Assembly: GCA_037143735.1 (NCBI GenBank)
Contig: JBAWYD010000068.1
Coordinates: 1-13,292, forward strand
Direction of reading: 5' to 3'
DNA length: 13,292 nucleotides
From: JAPLJQ01 sp037143735
GTDB lineage: Bacteria > Desulfobacterota > Syntrophia > Syntrophales > UBA2185
This document shows positions 6,209 to 13,177 of this stretch, piece after piece. Below the pieces are notes generated by a model that had not been told where the DNA came from, did no database searches, and saw nothing but the letters and a program-made list of their open reading frames with translations. Numbering within the stretch: the first letter of the stretch is position 1; each line of letters starts with the position of its first letter. The position numbers were made by a program, and so were the translations under genes.

Positions 6209-6715
6209 ATTTTTTGATAAATGCCGCAGCAGGGCAATGGAGCCTGTTCTATTCATTTCCTGAACGCCAAATGGTTGAAAATATTTCAACACCGCCGCAG
6301 TCTCATCCGGCAGTCCGCTTATTTCGAGGACGTAATAATCGGGAGACATGGTCACGATTCTGCAGCCGAACATTTCAATGGCCCTCAGTATGTCGGAATG
6401 AATTTCCTGTTTCATGACGGGAACGCCGATCAACATCATTTCTCTCTGAATGTATGACGGTCCCGTTAGATCGGAAACTTCCACAACATCCACCAGTTTT
6501 TCCAGTTGTTTCTTTATCTTTTCCGTAAAATCGGGATCGGATTCACTGGTGAGGGTGATCCTCGATACCTCCGGGTTTGTCGTTTCCGCAACGCAGAGGC
6601 TTTTGATGTTGTATCCGTGGCGGCCGAATACGTTTGCCACGCGTGAGAGCACCCCCGGTTGATTGCTGACGAGGATGGAAATAGTCTGTTCCTGTTCGCG
6701 CATTTTCCCCAACAT
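6197..6715 (-). CDS. ilvN: Acetolactate synthase small (regulatory) subunit, isozyme 2
   Basis: Second AHAS regulatory subunit, 172 aa. The ACT domain starts at about residue 10 (QTISILVSNQPGVLSRV, then RHGYNIKSL), and the C-terminal domain follows (QREMMLIGVPV, then MNRTGSIALLRH). Unlike isozyme 1, it keeps both Asn18 and Gly21 at the places of E. coli IlvH Asn11/Gly14, plus Asn36 for Asn29, so normal valine inhibition is plausible. I chose the ATG at 6713-6715 because GGAGG lies 7 nt upstream. A longer reading from ATG 6748 would overlap ilvB2 by 17 nt and has no ribosome binding site. It sits 16 nt after the ilvB2 stop, clearly co-transcribed. Confidence 0.94.
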   Translation of the reverse strand: MLGKMREQEQTISILVSNQPGVLSRVANVFGRHGYNIKSLCVAETTNPEVSRITLTSESDPDFTEKIKKQLEKLVDVVEVSDLTGPSYIQREMMLIGVPVMKQEIHSDILRAIEMFGCRIVTMSPDYYVLEISGLPDETAAVLKYFQPFGVQEMNRTGSIALLRHLSKNISQ

Positions 6716-6731
6716 GAATGGTCCTCCGTTA

Positions 6732-8405
6732 TCAGTCAAGTCTGTCATGTATCATTTCGATGTTCGAGCATCCGGGCGGTATGATGGGATAGACGTAATT
6801 TTCCGGATCCACCATTGCTTCAAGCACGTACGGGCCGTCAGTGTTGACCATCGCCTCGATACCGGCCCGGGGATTTTCATCCACCAGAATCCTGCTCCCC
6901 GGAATGCCGAAGCCGCGGGCGACCGCCACGAGATCAACCTTGCTGCCCAGATCGATCGTGTTGAAGCGGGAGCTGTAAAAGAGATCCTGAATCTGTTTGA
7001 TCATGCCAAGATGGCCGTTATTAATGATGATAATCTTTATCGGCAGATTATAGTAGCCGATGGTCGCCAGTTCCTGGATGTTCATGTAGAAGCCGCCGTC
7101 GCCCGATATGGCCACCACTGCTTTTCCCGGCGTCCCGACCTGTGCCCCGATTGCAGCGGGAAGGCTGAATCCCATCGTTCCCATGCCGCCGCTCGTGATC
7201 AGGCTGCGGGGGCTGTGGGCCTTCCAGGTGCGCACGGTCCATATCTGGTTCAGTCCGACATCCGCAACGACTGTCGTTTCTTTCGGCATGGCCTCCTGAA
7301 CCATGCGAATGAAATTTCCCGCATCACCGCACCCGCCGCAGGGAAGGTTTTTTTCGATATCCTCCCGTTCTGTATGGATTCTCTGCAGCCAGTCCGACTT
7401 TTCTTTCTCATCAACAAAGGGCAGCAACGCCGTCAGTGCTTCGTTAATATCGCCGATATAGGGAAGATTGATCTTGATGCTCTTGCCGATGGAGGTGGGA
7501 TCGATATCGATCTGGGCAATTTTCGCCAGCGGGGCAAACTCCTCGATGAGAGCGGTGCTGCGGTCTGAAAAACGGGTACCCACGGCCAGGATAAAATCGC
7601 ATTGATGGACGATGCTGTTCGCCAGTTCATTGCCGTGCGTTCCGATCAACCCCAGGCTGTATCCGTTGGCCGCATCGACGGAACCGATACCCATCATGGT
7701 CGTTACGAAGGGAATTTTTGCCTTTTCTATGAGAGCGCGTATCAGGTGAAAAGAATTGCTCAGTTTTATTCCCCCGCCTATGATGATAATCGGCCGTTCG
7801 CTTTGATTCAGGGACTTGGCAATGTTTTCTATCTGTTCCTGATTTTTCACATCCCTGCCGTTCGTTCTCAGTGCAGATACAGGCGTTTCTTCTGCCGGAT
7901 CGCATTTTGATGCCAGAATATCACGGGGGATGTCCACAAGCACGGGGCCCGGCCTGCCGGTTTGGGCAAGTTCAAATGCATTCCTCAGAGTGGATACGAG
8001 ATTGTTCACATTGTGGACCTGGTAGCTGTGTTTTGTGATGGGCATGGTAATGCCGATGATGTCCGTTTCCTGGAAGGCATCCTGTCCTAAAAGGCTTGTG
8101 CTCACCTGGGCCGTCAGGGCGACCATGGGGGTTGAATCCATATAGGCGGTGGCAATCCCCGTAACGAGGTTGGTCGCACCCGGACCCGACGTGGCAAGGC
8201 AAACACCGACTTTACCCGTCGCACGGGCATATCCGTCAGCGGCGTGAGCGGCCGCCTGTTCGTGCCTCATCAGATAATGGCGGATCGGACTGTTCATCAA
8301 CCGGTCATGAATCGGAAGGGTATTGGCGCCCGGATATCCGAAAATGACTTCCACCCCTTCTTCCACGAGGGTTTTCAGAATAATGTCTGCACCGATGATT
8401 TCCAT
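6732..8405 (-). CDS. ilvB: Acetolactate synthase large (catalytic) subunit, isozyme 2
   Basis: Second thiamine-diphosphate AHAS catalytic subunit, 557 aa, clearly diverged from isozyme 1. The PYR domain has GYPGANTLPIHDRLM (23-37) and catalytic Glu49 in MRHEQAAAHAADGYARATGK. The PP domain has GDGGFYMN...INNG (Asp436 onward). It ends NYVYPIIPPGCSNIEM, typical of AHAS. The notable difference is GMIKQIQ: Ile472 (codon ATT, complement of 6990-6992) replaces the Trp that favours 2-ketobutyrate in AHAS II-like enzymes. Other ThDP carboligases are unlikely given the paired ilvN and the leader. The ATG at 8403-8405 has GGAG upstream (AAAGGAGTAGG). It is preceded by tandem terminators and a Val/Leu-rich leader. 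Confidence 0.95.
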   Translation of the reverse strand: MEIIGADIILKTLVEEGVEVIFGYPGANTLPIHDRLMNSPIRHYLMRHEQAAAHAADGYARATGKVGVCLATSGPGATNLVTGIATAYMDSTPMVALTAQVSTSLLGQDAFQETDIIGITMPITKHSYQVHNVNNLVSTLRNAFELAQTGRPGPVLVDIPRDILASKCDPAEETPVSALRTNGRDVKNQEQIENIAKSLNQSERPIIIIGGGIKLSNSFHLIRALIEKAKIPFVTTMMGIGSVDAANGYSLGLIGTHGNELANSIVHQCDFILAVGTRFSDRSTALIEEFAPLAKIAQIDIDPTSIGKSIKINLPYIGDINEALTALLPFVDEKEKSDWLQRIHTEREDIEKNLPCGGCGDAGNFIRMVQEAMPKETTVVADVGLNQIWTVRTWKAHSPRSLITSGGMGTMGFSLPAAIGAQVGTPGKAVVAISGDGGFYMNIQELATIGYYNLPIKIIIINNGHLGMIKQIQDLFYSSRFNTIDLGSKVDLVAVARGFGIPGSRILVDENPRAGIEAMVNTDGPYVLEAMVDPENYVYPIIPPGCSNIEMIHDRLD

Positions 8406-8433
8406 TTTTTCCTACTCCTTTATCTCAAACAAT

Positions 8434-8467
8434 AAAAAAGCCGCGGATTCTCTCGAACAGCGGCTTT
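8434..8467 (-). terminator. Second (promoter-distal) terminator of the ilvB2 leader
   Basis: On the minus strand AAAGCCGC (complement of 8460-8467) pairs with GCGGCTTT (complement of 8437-8444), giving 8 bp. A 15-nt loop can form a small inner TTC/GAA stem. TTTTTTATT follows. It lies just ahead of the ilvB2 ribosome binding site and is a second Rho-independent terminator in series with the one at 8474-8504. Confidence 0.8.
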
Positions 8468-8473
8468 CCTGAA

Positions 8474-8504
8474 TAAAAAAGCCGCGGGTTTGGGGCCCGC
8501 GGCT
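8474..8504 (-). terminator. First (attenuator) terminator of the ilvB2N2 leader
   Basis: On the minus strand AGCCGCGGG (complement of 8496-8504), loop CCCCAAA, and CCCGCGGCT (complement of 8480-8488) form a 9-bp GC-rich perfect stem. TTTTTT (complement of 8475-8480) follows. It lies about 20 nt after the leader-peptide stop, upstream of ilvB2. The position and the competing pairing at 8537-8550 mark it as an attenuator. Confidence 0.92.
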
Positions 8505-8525
8505 CTTCGTTTCTATGTCAGTCCA

Positions 8526-8621
8526 TCACAGAAACCGAGCAGCGGTCCCCTTAAGTACGAGTACTACTACTACGGCTACGGGTGCGAACAAAATGTTGTT
8601 CATGGGATTGTGATGGGTCAT
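8526..8621 (-). CDS. ilvB2 operon leader peptide, valine/leucine-rich (31 aa, or 25 aa from the inner ATG)
   Basis: Two in-frame ATGs (8619-8621 and 8601-8603) lead into one frame stopping at TGA 8526-8528. From the inner ATG it begins MNNILFAP, continues VAVVVVLVL (residues 9-17 of the 25-aa form) and ends KGTAARFL. It has six Val, all GTA, and four Leu (TTG, CTC, CTT, CTG), with only one Ile. The outer start adds MTHHNP and has a weak GGTAA ahead of it; the inner start has no visible ribosome binding site, so I list the longer form. It resembles the E. coli ivbL leader in its Val run. Promoter, leader and tandem terminators precede ilvB2N2 in order. Confidence 0.85.
   Translation of the reverse strand: MTHHNPMNNILFAPVAVVVVLVLKGTAARFL
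8537..8550 (-). promoter_or_regulatory. Antiterminator/pause segment of the ilvB2 attenuator
   Basis: Minus-strand GGGGACCGCTGCTC (complement of 8537-8550, leader codons just after the Val/Leu run) can pair with GAGCCGCGGGCCCC (complement of 8492-8505), the first arm and loop of the attenuator. The match is 12 of 14 positions, with mismatches at positions 5 and 10. The same segment can also form a small local hairpin, ACCG-CTGCT-CGGT. A ribosome held on the GTA run leaves it free to block the first terminator. A ribosome at the stop codon masks it. Assigned by hand. Confidence 0.68.
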
Positions 8622-8650
8622 ATCGTTACCATTTTTTGCGAATTTGGCTC

Positions 8651-8678
8651 AATCTATATGAAAAAAAATATTTGTCAA
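8651..8678 (-). promoter_or_regulatory. Sigma-70-type promoter P2 of the ilvB2 leader and operon
   Basis: On the minus strand a consensus -35 TTGACA (complement of 8673-8678), a 16-nt T-rich spacer and a -10 TAGATT (complement of 8651-8656) are present. Predicted start is near 8644, about 23 nt before the outer leader ATG. It shares GCTTGACAA with P1. It lies 21 nt beyond the mrcA stop, with no visible terminator between. Confidence 0.7.
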
Positions 8679-8699
8679 GCGTTTTTTACCCTACTGTTT

Positions 8700-10730
8700 T
8701 TAACGGGCGTTGTCCGTGTCGTTTTTAGTGACATCCTCCGGGGTGTCGTTTACCTCTACAGGCACGGCGTTTCCCGGGGTTGTGCCCTCGAGGAAGCATT
8801 CATAGATTCCACTCCGGGATGATTGGGTCACGGGAACACCTGATCTCTGGTCAACCTTGATAAAAACAATACCATCCGGTACGGGAAACGTCTCGACAGG
8901 TATGCCCTGAAGGGCTTTTTCCATGAAATACAGCCAGATGGGAGCAGCCGCCCTGCCGCCCTGTTCCTGTTTGCCCAGGGATCTTTCCTGATCGAACCCG
9001 ACCCAGACTCCGGCAACCAGAGATGGGGTGAAGCCTATGAACCATGCATCTCTCATGTCATCGGTTGTTCCCGTCTTGCCCGCCACAGGCCTGCCGATGC
9101 TTTTTACCCTTCTCCCCGTACCGCTTTCCACAACATCCTGCATCACATAGGCGGACATGAAGGCGATGCGGGGGTCAATCGCCTGTTCACTTTTTGGCAG
9201 ATTTTCCTCAAAGATATGACCGGTGCGGTCGACGATTTTTTTAATCATGAAAGGCGTAACCCGCTTGCCCTGATTGGCCAGAACCCCATAGGCGCGAACC
9301 ATTTCCTGAAGGGTAACCCCGGATGTGCCGAGAGCCATGGAAAGATTTCTTGACAGGGGAGACGATATCCCCATGTTGGCGGCATACCCGGCCGCGTAAT
9401 CCACGCCGATTTCCTGGAGCACCTTGATCGTGATGATGTTTCGCGACTGGACAAGGGCAGTTCTCAGAGTGGTCGGCCCGTTATATTTTCCGTCAAAGTT
9501 TTTTGGTCTCCAGAAGCCATCGGGTGATGATCTGTCCGGGTACTCAATAGGGGCATCGACGATTTTGCTTGACGGCGTCATCCCCTTATCGAAGGCAGCA
9601 GTATAGATAAACGGTTTGAAGGCCGATCCCGCTTGTCTCCGTGACTGGGTAGCCCGGTTGAATTCGCTTTTCTTGAAATCCCTTCCGCCCACCATGGCCC
9701 GGACGGCGCCCGTCCGGGCATCCATACAGATGATGGCTCCCTGCGCCAGTCCTTTTTCGTAATTTTCCCGTGCCTCTAATTCCGCCAGACCCCTATCAAC
9801 GGCATCCCGCGCCGCTTTTTGCATATTGATGTTGAGGGTGGTATAAACCTCAAGCCCTTCTTTATAAAGGACATCGCTGCCATACTTTTCCTGGATGTAC
9901 CGGCGGACATTTTCAATAAAGTAGGGAGCGATTTTGTCCTTGGGTCGGACCGATCTTAGCTTGATCGGGACGGCCAGGGCTTTTTTCTTTATATCCTGCG
10001 TGATGTATTCATCTTCCACCATTCTATCCAGGACATAAACCTGTCTTTGCTGGGCCTTGTCTAAATGAAGAAAGGGGGAATAGCTGCTGGGCGCCTTGGG
10101 CAGTCCGGCCAGAAGAGAGGCTTCAGGCAGGGTAAGGTATCTGGCGCTTTTCCCGAAGTATGCCTGTGAGGCCGCTTCAATCCCGTAAGTGCCATGTCCC
10201 AGATAGATGTGGTTCAGATAGAGATTCAGGATCTCATCTTTGGAGAGGTATTTGTCTATCTTGTAGGCAAGAATTGCCTCCTTGATTTTCCTCATGTACC
10301 GTCTTTCCGGAGACAGGTAGAGGGCTTTGGCCACCTGTTGCGTGATCGTGCTTCCCCCCTGAACGATACGCCCCGATTCGATATTTTTAAAGAAAGCCCG
10401 GGTCATGCTCTGCAGATCAAAGCCGCTGTGTTGATAAAAACGCGCGTCTTCCGCAGCCACGAAGGCCTGGATCACAAACTTGGGCAGCTCGGAAATCTTG
10501 ATGACTTTCCGGTCTTCCAGAAAAAATTCGTCTATCAGTTCGTCATTGTCGGCATACACCCTTGTGGCAATGCTGGGGCGGTAATCCTTCAGCGCGGCAA
10601 TGCTCGGCAGTTCCTTCAATAAGATGTAATACAGCATGCTGCTTCCGATGACGGCCAGGACAAGGCAGAAAATGATGGTCGCCAGAAGAACTGCTCCAAC
10701 CCCGGAATTTCTAAGGAACCTGTTTTTCAT
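8700..10730 (-). CDS. mrcA: Class A penicillin-binding protein 1A (bifunctional transglycosylase/transpeptidase)
   Basis: Polymerises lipid II glycan strands and crosslinks their peptides on the periplasmic face of the inner membrane. The protein is 676 aa. A short basic N-terminus and a signal anchor (about 12-38) precede a GT51 domain with catalytic Glu94 in AAEDARFYQHSG and QGGSTITQQVAK (124-135). The transpeptidase domain has the active Ser369 in SAFK (369-372), SRN (429-431) and KTG (552-554), so all catalytic motifs are intact. It is shorter than E. coli PBP1A (about 850 aa), mainly through a compact linker and C-terminus, as common outside enterics. The start ATG overlaps the tatC stop (ATGA, 10727-10730), implying translational coupling. 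Confidence 0.95.
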   Translation of the reverse strand: MKNRFLRNSGVGAVLLATIIFCLVLAVIGSSMLYYILLKELPSIAALKDYRPSIATRVYADNDELIDEFFLEDRKVIKISELPKFVIQAFVAAEDARFYQHSGFDLQSMTRAFFKNIESGRIVQGGSTITQQVAKALYLSPERRYMRKIKEAILAYKIDKYLSKDEILNLYLNHIYLGHGTYGIEAASQAYFGKSARYLTLPEASLLAGLPKAPSSYSPFLHLDKAQQRQVYVLDRMVEDEYITQDIKKKALAVPIKLRSVRPKDKIAPYFIENVRRYIQEKYGSDVLYKEGLEVYTTLNINMQKAARDAVDRGLAELEARENYEKGLAQGAIICMDARTGAVRAMVGGRDFKKSEFNRATQSRRQAGSAFKPFIYTAAFDKGMTPSSKIVDAPIEYPDRSSPDGFWRPKNFDGKYNGPTTLRTALVQSRNIITIKVLQEIGVDYAAGYAANMGISSPLSRNLSMALGTSGVTLQEMVRAYGVLANQGKRVTPFMIKKIVDRTGHIFEENLPKSEQAIDPRIAFMSAYVMQDVVESGTGRRVKSIGRPVAGKTGTTDDMRDAWFIGFTPSLVAGVWVGFDQERSLGKQEQGGRAAAPIWLYFMEKALQGIPVETFPVPDGIVFIKVDQRSGVPVTQSSRSGIYECFLEGTTPGNAVPVEVNDTPEDVTKNDTDNAR

Positions 10731-11512
10731 GACGTTTCTTCTTCCGAATTTTTCATCTCTTCTTGCACATCATCGGCTTTGGGGCGCTTCTTCTCAGCAA
10801 ATTTTGCAATGAATATACTGAACTCGTAGAGAATCATCAGGGGTATGGCCATGATGATCTGTGTGATTGCGTCGGGGGAAGGCGTCAGGACAGCCGCCGC
10901 AATAAAGATAACCAGAATGGCGTATCGCCTTTGTTTTGCCAGCATTTTTGAATTTACGATACCGATCTTCGCCATGAAAAAGATAAAGACGGGAAGCTCG
11001 AAGGACAGGCCGAATGCAAGCAGAAGTTTCAGGGACAGAGAGAGATATTCTTTCAAGGAAAACATGGGCTTGAGAAAGTCGGACGAAAATTCCACAAAAA
11101 AGCTGTATGCCGGAGGCAGGGCGAGATAATATCCGAAGAGAACCCCGCCGGTAAACAGTATGGAGGAGGAAATGACGAATGGCACCACGTATTTTTTTTC
11201 CGTCTTGTAGAGGCCGGGCGATACGAATTTCCACAATTGATATAGCGTAAAGGGGCTTGTCAGGAAAAGGGAAGCATAGAAAGAAACTTTCATGTAGTTG
11301 AAAAACGCCTCGGGCAGGCTGGTATAAATCATGTGACTGTTCTGGGGGAGGACCTTGAACAGGGGGGCCGTAATAATCTGGAATAACCATTCCCTGAAAT
11401 ACCAGCATGCGACAAACCCAATGCCGACGATAATCAGGATGCGGATCAGTCTCTTTCGCAATTCGTCGAGATGGGAGGTAAGGGGCATCTTTTCTTCTGC
11501 GGGATTTTCCAT
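10727..11512 (-). CDS. tatC: Sec-independent protein translocase TatC
   Basis: Six-helix inner-membrane receptor that binds twin-arginine signal peptides together with TatB. Signatures are the N-terminal cytoplasmic LTSHLDELRKRLI motif, a first helix IVGIGFVACWYF, the cytoplasmic FVSPGLYKTEKKY loop (Glu equivalent to E. coli E103), and further hydrophobic helices ending VLTPSPDAITQIIMAIPLMI, all typical of TatC. The tail is charged. I use the ATG at 11510-11512 (MENPAEEKMPLTS; 261 aa). A TTG at 11531-11533 would add seven residues, and ATG 11488 would remove eight. No candidate has a strong ribosome binding site, so the start is unsure. It lies between tatB (60 nt with this start) and mrcA. 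Confidence 0.93.
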   Translation of the reverse strand: MENPAEEKMPLTSHLDELRKRLIRILIIVGIGFVACWYFREWLFQIITAPLFKVLPQNSHMIYTSLPEAFFNYMKVSFYASLFLTSPFTLYQLWKFVSPGLYKTEKKYVVPFVISSSILFTGGVLFGYYLALPPAYSFFVEFSSDFLKPMFSLKEYLSLSLKLLLAFGLSFELPVFIFFMAKIGIVNSKMLAKQRRYAILVIFIAAAVLTPSPDAITQIIMAIPLMILYEFSIFIAKFAEKKRPKADDVQEEMKNSEEETS

Positions 11513-11572
11513 AGATAAAATAACCGAATTCAACTCATTTAAGAGTTTTGATTCTTAGTCGATAGACTAATA

Positions 11573-11884
11573 TTAAGCTTTATGCACGGCTTCTTTTGGG
11601 TCAGGGTCTTTTTTTTCGTTATCGGTAGGTGAAGAAGATTGATTGTGGTGTTCCTGGTCGTTGCTTCCGAACAGGAGCGAATTCTTAAAGTCATCCACAT
11701 CTTTTTTAACGTCATCTGCCTTAAATGTTTCTTTGATATTGTCCTTCACATCATCGGCTGCCTTTCGAAACTCAGTAAGTCCTTTTCCCAATGATTTTGC
11801 CAGGTCCGGCAGCTTTTTGGGGCCCACAACAAGCAATGCGATAACGGCAATCACGATCAGCTCAGGCATGCCGATTCCAAACAT
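11573..11884 (-). CDS. tatB: Sec-independent translocase subunit TatB (TatA/TatB family)
   Basis: Single-span membrane protein that works with TatC in folded-protein export. The protein is 103 aa. MFGIGMPELIVIAVIALLVV (1-20) is the transmembrane helix with Glu8. GPKKLPDLAKSLGKGLTEFR (21-40) is the hinge and amphipathic helix, followed by a charged coil and a polar Asn/Ser/Glu/Lys-rich tail. The Gly-Pro hinge (rather than Phe-Gly) and Glu8 favour TatB over TatA, though the family is hard to split by eye and a dual-function TatA is possible. The ATG at 11882-11884 has GAGG about 8 nt upstream. A longer reading to 12259 would only append unrelated antisense sequence. Confidence 0.88.
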   Translation of the reverse strand: MFGIGMPELIVIAVIALLVVGPKKLPDLAKSLGKGLTEFRKAADDVKDNIKETFKADDVKKDVDDFKNSLLFGSNDQEHHNQSSSPTDNEKKDPDPKEAVHKA

Positions 11885-11918
11885 ATATTCGTCCTCTTTT
11901 GAGAAGATTGATGCTTGG

Positions 11919-11946
11919 AATATATATGGATTTATGGATTTGTCAA
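11919..11946 (-). promoter_or_regulatory. Sigma-70-type promoter of tatB-tatC-mrcA
   Basis: On the minus strand a consensus -35 TTGACA (complement of 11941-11946), a 16-nt spacer and a -10 TATATT (complement of 11919-11924, 5/6 match) are present. Predicted start is near 11912, about 28 nt before tatB. Confidence 0.7.
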
Positions 11947-12055
11947 TGTTTTTTGCATAAACCGGATGTCTCTGAAAACTTTTGCGTTCCAGGGGCTTTT
12001 GTGTTAGACGTTTGATCCTGTCGGAAGCGAACACGCAACGAATGGAGGGTGTCCG

Positions 12056-13114
12056 ATGTCTCGAAAAACGGGTATTGTGAAGGACCAGAGGTACCTCAAG
12101 CATGACGCCGGGTTCGGTCATCCGGAGTCGCCAAAGAGGCTGGGAGCAACCTATGCGATGTTGGAAGCCACTGATATGGCGGGGAAATTTGTCGAGATTG
12201 AACCCCGGTATGCCAGCCACGAAGAGATCGGCATGATTCATTCTCTGCCATATATTCAACTGGTTGCCAGTACCGAAGGAGAGTCATTCGTTCCTCTCGA
12301 TCCTGATACCGCCGCAACCCCGGAATCTTATAATGTTGCCAAGCTTGCGGTTGGCGGGCTTTTTTGCGCAATAGACAGTGTGGTTTCAGGCGACGTTGAC
12401 AATGCCTTTGCCCTTGTCAGGCCTCCCGGACATCACGCAGGGATAGGGAACGCTGCGGGTTTCTGTCTTTTTAACAATGTTGCCATAGGCGCCATGTATG
12501 CCATATCGAAACACGGGATGGATAGAGTCCTGATTGTTGATTGGGATCTGCATCACGGGAATGGAACCCAGGAACAGTTTTATGACGACAGGCGGGTTTT
12601 GTATTTCTCCACGCACCAGTACCCGTATTATCCGGGGACGGGCAGTCTGGAAGAGATCGGCAGGGGAAAGGGAATGGGGTATACTATCAATGTTCCTCTG
12701 AGATCCGGTACCGACAATGCCCAGTATGTGAAGATTTTCAGAAAAATTCTGTATCCCGTATCCATCAAGTTCAAGCCGGATATTGTATTGCTCTCGGCGG
12801 GACTTGATCCCTATTTCAGAGATCCCCTCGGCGGGATGAAAGTGACCCCCGAGGGGTTTTCCTGTTTGACCCGCATCCTCATGGATATTGCCGATGAGTG
12901 CTGTGGCGGGAAACTGGTTGTGACCCTTGAAGGGGGCTACCATCTTACGGGCCTGGCTGATTCGATCAAAGCGGTGCTTAATGAGATGCGGGACGATACC
13001 CATGTATCCGATGATACGCTTGCACAGTTAGAGAAAGATGCCGACAGCCGGATAGATCCGGTGATCAAGCGGGTTATTGATCAGATAGAACCTGTCTGGC
13101 GGGTGTTTTGTTGA
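12056..13114 (+). CDS. Histone deacetylase superfamily (arginase/deacetylase fold) Zn-dependent amidohydrolase
   Basis: Zinc hydrolase of the HDAC/AcuC/acetylpolyamine-amidohydrolase family, 352 aa, predicted cytosolic. Visible motifs are HPESPKRL (22-29), RPPGHHAG (122-129; His126/His127 charge relay), GFCLFNNVAI (135-144), DWDLHHGNGTQ (162-172; Zn ligands Asp164 and His166), STHQYPYYPGTG (185-196), SAGLDPYFRDPLGG (247-260; Zn ligand Asp251) and LEGGYHL (291-297; catalytic Tyr295). The motif set, notably STHQ and DWDLHHGNGTQ, is closest to class II HDAC-like bacterial amidohydrolases. The true substrate (acetylated protein, polyamine or small amide) cannot be read from sequence. The ATG is preceded by GGAGG (7-8 nt spacing). 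It is divergent from tatB, and I could not identify a convincing promoter in the gap. gatC follows after 63 nt. Confidence 0.92.
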   Translation: MSRKTGIVKDQRYLKHDAGFGHPESPKRLGATYAMLEATDMAGKFVEIEPRYASHEEIGMIHSLPYIQLVASTEGESFVPLDPDTAATPESYNVAKLAVGGLFCAIDSVVSGDVDNAFALVRPPGHHAGIGNAAGFCLFNNVAIGAMYAISKHGMDRVLIVDWDLHHGNGTQEQFYDDRRVLYFSTHQYPYYPGTGSLEEIGRGKGMGYTINVPLRSGTDNAQYVKIFRKILYPVSIKFKPDIVLLSAGLDPYFRDPLGGMKVTPEGFSCLTRILMDIADECCGGKLVVTLEGGYHLTGLADSIKAVLNEMRDDTHVSDDTLAQLEKDADSRIDPVIKRVIDQIEPVWRVFC

Positions 13115-13177
13115 GATAATTTTTGAAAGCACTGGTAATTTTTAGAGAATTCATTTTGTTCTTACAAGGAGACCGGA

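Noticed and set aside
6022..6237. 71-codon minus-strand frame overlapping leader 1 in another phase
   Set aside because: It overlaps the ilvN2 end and the promoter, has no ribosome binding site, and competes with the far better supported Ile-rich leader.
6716..6748. Upstream ATG for ilvN2 giving 183 aa
   Set aside because: It overlaps ilvB2 and lacks a ribosome binding site, whereas GGAGG sits 7 nt ahead of the ATG at 6715.
6663..7568. 301-codon plus-strand open frame opposite ilvB2
   Set aside because: It is the antisense shadow of a strongly conserved AHAS gene. No ribosome binding site or domain is visible.
11885..12259. N-terminal extension of the tatB frame to give a 228-aa protein
   Set aside because: The added residues are antisense to the deacetylase gene and resemble nothing. 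The ATG at 11884 has a good ribosome binding site, a promoter just upstream, and begins the conserved MFGIGMPEL motif.
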